Made by a program: the position numbers and the translations under genes
Notes under the pieces: model-generated
Databases searched by the model: none
What the model was told of the DNA's origin: nothing
What the model saw: the letters and a program-made list of their open reading frames with translations, nothing else
Shown: piece after piece, positions 59,443 through 64,000 of the stretch
Numbering within the stretch: the first letter of the stretch is position 1
Layout of the letters: each line of letters opens with the position of its first letter
Source of the DNA: DASWJS01 sp036397035
GTDB lineage: Bacteria > Actinomycetota > AC-67
DNA: 64,000 bases
Assembly: GCA_036397035.1 (NCBI GenBank)
Contig: DASWJS010000023.1
Location: forward strand, 36,557-100,556
Direction: 5' to 3'

Positions 59443-60548
59443 TGCGCCTCACCATCCTCACGCGCGGCTTCCCGCCCGCCGTCGACGGGATCGGCGACCA
59501 CGCCGACCACCTCGCGGACGCGCTGGCCGCGACCGGCATCGAGGTAGCCGTCGTGACGTCGGCTGCCGAGGTCGCCGAACGGTCGGCGTTCGCCGTCCAT
59601 CCCGTGATCGAGCGCTGGGACGCGCGCGGGTTCGGCGCAATCGCCTCCGCCGTGGCCGAGACCGCGCCGGACGCGATCAACTGGCACTACAACCCCTTCT
59701 CCATCGGCCGCAAGGGCCTTGCGCCGTCGGCGGGCAGGCTCGCGCGCGCCCTCGCGTCCCGGGCGCCGCTGGTGCTGTCCCTGCACGAGTTGTGGTTCCC
59801 GTTCTGGCGTGCGGGCGCGCGTGGCCTGGCGTGGGCGCTCGGCCAGCGCGCGCAGATCAGGCCCGTGCTCGGCGCGGCGACTCGGTGGGTGGTCACGACC
59901 GAGACACGCGAGCGCGACCTGCGGCGCATCGACCCCTCGAAGGTCGTACGCATCCCGACGGGGCCGAGCGTCGTGCCCACGGGGAAGAACGCGCGCGAGG
60001 CGCTCGGCTTGCCGGAAGGCGCGTTCGTCGCCGGACACCTCGGCGGCGTCGGACCGGGTCGCGACCTCACGCCGCTGCTCGCCGCGATCGAGCGGCTGCG
60101 GCGCGAGGGGCTCGACGTTCGCCTGGCGTTGCTGGGCGCAACCGGACCCTTCACACCGCCGGAATCGGTACGCGACGCGATCGTGCTGCCCGGCCCGGCG
60201 AGCCGCGAGGATCTGTCGGCGCAGCTCACCGCGTGCGACGTCTACGTCCACGCCGACCGCGCCGGCGCGTCGGCCGGCCGGCGGACGAGCATCGTCTCGG
60301 CGCTGGCGCACGGCCTGCCGCTGGTGTCCTATACGGGACCCGACCAGTCCACCGATCTCACGCCCGGGCGCGACGTGCTGGTCGTCCCACCGGTCCCGGG
60401 CGCGCTCGCCGCCGTGCTCGCCGATCTCGCCACCGATCGGGACAAAGCGCGCTCTCTGGGTGAAGCCGCGAGGGCCCTGTACGAAGAAAAGTTCTCCTGG
60501 GGCGTCATCGCCCGGCGTTTCGCACCGTTGTTACAGGTAGACCGATGA
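59442..60548 (+). CDS. Glycosyltransferase, GT4-like
   Basis: 368 residues. N-terminus RLTILTRGFPPAVDGIGDHA, with the PPxxDG loop of GT4 enzymes; central interdomain region VVRIPTGPSVVP; C-terminal VLPGPASREDLSAQLTACDV and RTSIVSALAHGLPLVSY. The usual E-x7-E is replaced by a less conserved stretch, so the donor site may differ. It is coupled to the wzz-like gene (TGATG) and to the polymerase gene (ATGA). Confidence 0.83.
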   Translation: MRLTILTRGFPPAVDGIGDHADHLADALAATGIEVAVVTSAAEVAERSAFAVHPVIERWDARGFGAIASAVAETAPDAINWHYNPFSIGRKGLAPSAGRLARALASRAPLVLSLHELWFPFWRAGARGLAWALGQRAQIRPVLGAATRWVVTTETRERDLRRIDPSKVVRIPTGPSVVPTGKNAREALGLPEGAFVAGHLGGVGPGRDLTPLLAAIERLRREGLDVRLALLGATGPFTPPESVRDAIVLPGPASREDLSAQLTACDVYVHADRAGASAGRRTSIVSALAHGLPLVSYTGPDQSTDLTPGRDVLVVPPVPGALAAVLADLATDRDKARSLGEAARALYEEKFSWGVIARRFAPLLQVDR

Positions 60549-62011
60549 CCTACGCAACCCTCGACGCGCCCGTCGCCCGGAGAAACCCCGGCGCGATCTG
60601 GGCCGGCCTGCTCGCGACCGGCGCGCTCGCGATCGGCTACCAGATCGCCTCCGGCGGGTCGGCCATCCGCGTGGTGGTCGCGGTCGTCGTCATGGGCGTC
60701 CTGGCGATCCCCTCCGTCCAGCACCCGCGCGCCGCCGTCACGTGGCTGTTCGCGCTGCTGCCGTTCATGGGCATGATCCGCCACCTCTTCCTCGGCGTTT
60801 CGGGGCGCGCGTTTCTGGACCCGCTGCTGCTGATCACGAGCGCCGTCGCCATCATCATCTTCGTGTCGATGACCGTGAACGGCCAGATGGACTTCGAAGG
60901 CACCACGTTGTCCAAGCTCGTCTTCCTGCTGCTCGTCGTCGGACTGATCCAGGTGTTCAACCCGGAGCAGCGCAGCCTCCTCACGGGCGTGACGGGCATC
61001 ATGATCAACCTCGTCCCGCTGTCGTTCTTCTTCATCGGGCGAACGATCGGGGACGCCGACTACACGCACCGGCTCACGCGAATGGTCATGGTCATCGGCG
61101 GCCTCGGCGCGCTCTACGGGCTCAAGCAGGTCTTCATGGGGTTCTTCGGGTTCGAGCGCGAGTTCATCGCCAACGCGTACGGCGCGCTGCGCGTCGCCGA
61201 CACCACGCGTCCGTTCTCGTTCTTCAACAACGCCTCCGAGTGGGCGAGCTACGCCCACATCGCGTTCGTGGTCGCGTTCGCCTCCATGCTGTTCAAGCCG
61301 AAGAGCAAGCGATCGCTTCTGCTGCTGCTCACCGCCGTGATCGCGTATTCGGGGTTCCTCATCGGGTCGCGCGGGTTCACGATCAAAGTGCTGCTGGCGA
61401 TCGTCGTGCTGGTCGCGGCGCGCGCGCGCAGCCGTTTCCTCGCGATGGGGCTGGCCGGCATGATGATCGGCCTGGCGGTGCTCTGGTCGGCGACGACGAC
61501 GACGACCGGGAACATCAACGAGAAAGAAGCCGGCGCCTCCCAGTTGATCGAGCAGCAGGTGCGCGCGCTGAGCGACCCGTTCGACCGGACCAAGTCGACG
61601 CTGCCCATCCACTTCGAGCAGGCGACCGAGGCGGTCGGCTACGTGATCACGCACAAGCCCGCGGGGGTGGGCACCGGCGCCTCGACGCTCGCCGGCTCGA
61701 AGTTCGGCGGCTTGCAAGCGTCGACCGAGCTGGACATCGGGGACTTCTTCCTGTCGCTCGGCGTGCCGGGCGGGCTCCTCTACGTCGCCATCGTCATCGT
61801 CGCCATCACGACGGCGTCGCGCGTGCGGCGCGCGCTGCCGGGGCCGGCGTGGGTCGGCATCTGGGCGATGCTGCTGACCTCCGTCGGCGCGTGGCTGCTC
61901 GGCGGCAACTACGCGATCGGGCCGCTGCTGTGGTTCCTGATCGGGGCGGTCGACGCCGCGTACAAGCGGCTCCGGGATCGAGGACTGTTGCGCGCTACGC
62001 TCAACGCGTGA
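60545..62011 (+). CDS. O-antigen ligase/polymerase-like membrane protein (Wzy/WaaL type)
   Basis: 488 residues with about eleven membrane segments and a large periplasmic loop (about residues 315-400) before the last helices, the layout of Wzy_C/O-antigen ligase proteins. Conserved-looking features are PFSFFNNASEWASYAHIAFV, LIGSRGFTIKVLLAIVV and HKPAGVGTGAS in the loop. It would polymerise or ligate undecaprenyl-linked repeat units on the outer face of the membrane, with the Wzz-like protein setting length. Overlaps both neighbours by ATGA and GTGA. Confidence 0.82.
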   Translation: MTYATLDAPVARRNPGAIWAGLLATGALAIGYQIASGGSAIRVVVAVVVMGVLAIPSVQHPRAAVTWLFALLPFMGMIRHLFLGVSGRAFLDPLLLITSAVAIIIFVSMTVNGQMDFEGTTLSKLVFLLLVVGLIQVFNPEQRSLLTGVTGIMINLVPLSFFFIGRTIGDADYTHRLTRMVMVIGGLGALYGLKQVFMGFFGFEREFIANAYGALRVADTTRPFSFFNNASEWASYAHIAFVVAFASMLFKPKSKRSLLLLLTAVIAYSGFLIGSRGFTIKVLLAIVVLVAARARSRFLAMGLAGMMIGLAVLWSATTTTTGNINEKEAGASQLIEQQVRALSDPFDRTKSTLPIHFEQATEAVGYVITHKPAGVGTGASTLAGSKFGGLQASTELDIGDFFLSLGVPGGLLYVAIVIVAITTASRVRRALPGPAWVGIWAMLLTSVGAWLLGGNYAIGPLLWFLIGAVDAAYKRLRDRGLLRATLNA

Positions 62012-63117
62012 GCCCCCGGCCGACGCGCGCGCTGCTCGCCACGCTCGATCTCCCTCCCACCATCGGGGGCGTCCAGACGCTTGCGCGCGAGCTGATCGTG
62101 CGCGCACGCCGCACCAGCTTCCACGTCGTCGCGCCGGCGGAGCCGGGAGCGGCCGAGGCCGACGCGGCGCTTCCGGCCCGCGTGGTCCGGGTGCCGCGGC
62201 TCGTGCCGGGACGGTGGGGATTCATCCCCAGCGTCGCCCTCGCGACGCGGCGCCTCGCCCGCCGGCCGGCGCCGGACGTCGTGTTGTCCATGCACGCCCT
62301 CGCGGGCGTCGCCGTGCCCCGCGCGGTGCCGATGGTCGTCGTCGTCTACGGCGGCGAGCTTCGATCGCCTCGCATCCGCGCCGTCGCCCGCCGCGTCCTG
62401 CCTCGCGCGCGTCGCGTGGTGGCGATCAGCCGGTTCACCGCGCGCGCCGCGCAAGACCTGGGCGCCGCGCCGGACGCGATCGAGGTGATCCCGGTCGGCG
62501 CGCCCGAGCCGGAGGCGGTCGACGCCGCGCGCGTCGCGGCCTTTCGCGAGCGCATCGGCGGCGCGAAGATCGTGCTGTCGGTGTCGCGGCTCGTCGAGCA
62601 CAAGGGGCACGACCGGCTCGTCGGCGCCCTCGCCCGGCTCCCGGCCGAGGTGCACGTTGCGATCGTGGGCGAGGGCGCCGACCGGACGCGACTGACGGCC
62701 CTCGCGCGCGACCGCGGCGTCGCCGAGCGGCTTCACCTGCTCGGCTCGCTGACCGGCGAGCAGCTCGCCACGGCCTACGCGAGCGCCGACGCCTTCGCCC
62801 TGCTGTCGCGCGCGACGCACGGCGGCGTCGAGGGCGGCGGCATCGCGATCCTGGAAGCCTGCGCCTACGGGCTCCCCGTCGTCGCCGGAGCGAGCGGCGG
62901 CATTCCGGAGGCGATCACCGACGGCGAGACCGGGCTGCTGGTCGACCCGCTCGACGAGGGAGCGGCGGCCGCCGCGCTCGGGCGCGTGCTGGAGGATCGC
63001 GTCCTCGCGGTCGCGCTCGGCGAGCGCGCCGCGAAGATGGCCGCGGGCGAGCGAAGCTGGGACGCGATCGTCGAGCGTTACGAGTCGCTGCTCGCCGAGG
63101 TCGCGCGCGCGCGATGA
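62008..63117 (+). CDS. Glycosyltransferase, GT4 family
   Basis: 369 residues from GTG 62008. TLDLPPTIGGVQTLARELIV contains the GG loop of the acceptor site, VYGGELRSPRIRAVARRVLP and VVAISRFTARAAQDLGA follow, then the donor site VLSVSRLVEHKGHDRLVGAL, the GEGADRTRL turn and EGGGIAILEACAYGLPVVAG with the E-x7-E pattern. Phosphatidylinositol-mannosyltransferase-like. It probably adds a sugar to the lipid-linked repeat unit in the cytoplasm. Translationally coupled on both sides. Confidence 0.88.
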   Translation: MSPRPTRALLATLDLPPTIGGVQTLARELIVRARRTSFHVVAPAEPGAAEADAALPARVVRVPRLVPGRWGFIPSVALATRRLARRPAPDVVLSMHALAGVAVPRAVPMVVVVYGGELRSPRIRAVARRVLPRARRVVAISRFTARAAQDLGAAPDAIEVIPVGAPEPEAVDAARVAAFRERIGGAKIVLSVSRLVEHKGHDRLVGALARLPAEVHVAIVGEGADRTRLTALARDRGVAERLHLLGSLTGEQLATAYASADAFALLSRATHGGVEGGGIAILEACAYGLPVVAGASGGIPEAITDGETGLLVDPLDEGAAAAALGRVLEDRVLAVALGERAAKMAAGERSWDAIVERYESLLAEVARAR

Positions 63118-64000
63118 AGGTCGCGATCGCTCACGACTACCTCGTGAACCGCGGAGGCGCGGAGCGGGTCGTCGCGGCCATGCACCGCCGTTGGCCCGAC
63201 GCGCCGATCTTCACGTCGCTCTTCCATCCGGAGGCTACCTACGGCGGTTTCGCCGGCGCCGACGTGCGCTCGTCGTTCCTGCAGCGGTTCTCCCGAGACG
63301 CGGCCGCCTTCCGCCGCTTCCTTCCCCTGTTCCCGCGCGCGATGGCGTCGCTGCGGATCGAGGGGTTCGACGTCGTGATCTGCTCCAGCTCGGGCTTCGC
63401 CCACCACGTCCGGCCGGCCGCGCCTGCCCGGGTGCTCGTGTACTGCTACTCGCCGCCCCGCTTCCTCTACGACCCGGGCTACGGACTGGAGGGCGTCGCG
63501 CCCCGGTGGGTCCGGCCCGTGCTCGGCCCCGTGCGAGCGGCGCTGCGCGCGAGCGACGGCCGGGCCGCGCGGCGCGCGGACCGCTACCTCGCGGTGTCCG
63601 CGGTCGCCCGCGACCGGATCGAGCAGGTCTACGGCCTGCGCGCGGAGGTGTTGCACCCGCCCGTGACGCTCGGCGCGCCCCCGGCCGCCGGCGAGCCGGA
63701 GGACCAGTGGCTCGTCGTCGGACGGCTCTTGCCGTACCGGCGGGTCGATCTGGCGGTGCGGGCGTTCAGCCGGGCCGGCCGACGGCTGGTCGTCGTCGGC
63801 GACGGTCCCGCGCGCGCTGCGCTGCACGCCGTCGCGGGACCGACCGTGCGGTTCGCCGGCGCCGTCTCCGACGCCGAGCTGACCGGTCTCTACGCGGGCT
63901 CGCGCGGCGTGGTCGTGCCCGGACGCGAGGACTTCGGGCTGGTTCCACTGGAGGCGAACGCGAGCGGGCGCCCCGCCGTCGCCTTCGGCGACGGCGGGGC
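63114..64000 (+). CDS. Glycosyltransferase, GT4 family (3' end outside window)
   Basis: The frame starts at ATG 63114 in an ATGA overlap and remains open to the window edge (295 codons). KVAIAHDYLVNRGGAERVVA is a typical acceptor-domain opening, VLVYCYSPPRFLYDPGYG and YLAVSAVARDRIEQVYGL follow, then the donor-site DQWLVVGRLLPYRRVDLAVR, VVVGDGPAR and EDFGLVPLEANASGRPAVAF. The pattern is that of WbaZ-like mannosyltransferases. Last visible gene of the polysaccharide operon. Confidence 0.87.
   Translation, partial: MKVAIAHDYLVNRGGAERVVAAMHRRWPDAPIFTSLFHPEATYGGFAGADVRSSFLQRFSRDAAAFRRFLPLFPRAMASLRIEGFDVVICSSSGFAHHVRPAAPARVLVYCYSPPRFLYDPGYGLEGVAPRWVRPVLGPVRAALRASDGRAARRADRYLAVSAVARDRIEQVYGLRAEVLHPPVTLGAPPAAGEPEDQWLVVGRLLPYRRVDLAVRAFSRAGRRLVVVGDGPARAALHAVAGPTVRFAGAVSDAELTGLYAGSRGVVVPGREDFGLVPLEANASGRPAVAFGDGG

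Noticed and set aside
60329..62107. Minus-strand open frame of 592 codons opposite the polymerase gene
   Set aside because: Composition is charged, low-complexity (Arg/Asp/Glu/His) and lacks domains; the plus strand encodes a coherent polytopic membrane protein with coupled neighbours.

Overview
The window is a tightly packed, very GC-rich chromosomal segment (many GTG and a few TTG starts, GTGA/ATGA stop-start overlaps). It most likely comes from an actinobacterium (Actinomycetota) outside the well-studied genera. Pointers are a DosR/DosS-like two-component pair, an acyl-CoA carboxylase epsilon subunit, a BldC-like regulator, a DUF1416 (SseC-like) protein beside sulfur assimilation genes, and surface-protein repeats of the G-Y-x-x-x-x-x-G-x-x-x-x-F-G type. 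No tRNA, rRNA, CRISPR array, insertion sequence or prophage was seen.

Layout. 1-8165: glycan genes, namely GT2 and GT4 transferases, a methyltransferase and a flippase-like membrane protein rightward, then three polytopic membrane proteins leftward (a GT87-type enzyme and two tandem paralogues of no known function) in visibly less GC-rich DNA. 8207-16654: biotin ligase, a GerMN/Gmad2 lipoprotein, a PPOX-like protein, a methyltransferase, two acyl-CoA dehydrogenases, and an MgtE-like transporter operon with a double PhoU/TrkA-C protein. 16698-21362: a Dos-like dormancy/hypoxia module: NarL response regulator, GAF histidine kinase, CBS-BON protein, GAF-EAL protein and two small receiver-like proteins with a shared cysteine motif. 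Three near-identical 14-bp palindromes stand in front of three of these genes.

21438-42620: mainly acyl-CoA metabolism. Crotonyl-CoA carboxylase/reductase, thiolase, methylmalonyl-CoA epimerase, propionyl-CoA carboxylase beta and epsilon, a tandem 3-hydroxyacyl-CoA dehydrogenase, ethylmalonyl-CoA mutase and a thioesterase together point to the ethylmalonyl-CoA pathway for acetyl-CoA assimilation. The biotin ligase at 8207 would serve the carboxylase. Interspersed are a PadR regulator with tandem operators, a secreted metalloprotease-like protein lacking its first zinc histidine, an XRE-nucleotidyltransferase fusion, a PAS histidine kinase, a sulfate-reduction operon (APS reductase, sulfite reductase, zinc ribbon, DUF1416), and a DUF5678-like/retropepsin-like pair.

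42679-64000: cell-surface polysaccharide locus. It holds an LCP ligase, dTDP-rhamnose genes (rmlB, rmlD and a nucleotidyltransferase), gmd, ugd and UDP-xylose synthase. It also encodes a 1346-residue secreted repeat protein, then a regulatory stretch (recombinase-like protein, BldC-like and sigma-region-4-like proteins, promoter and perfect hairpins). It ends in an export/polymerisation operon: Wzz/tyrosine-kinase-like protein with a degenerate P-loop and a basic tail, three GT4 enzymes and an O-antigen-ligase-like polymerase. Across the window many genes have a TANNNT hexamer 6-9 bases before the start codon, which suggests widespread leaderless transcription. Functions are assigned by reading motifs; no database search was possible.
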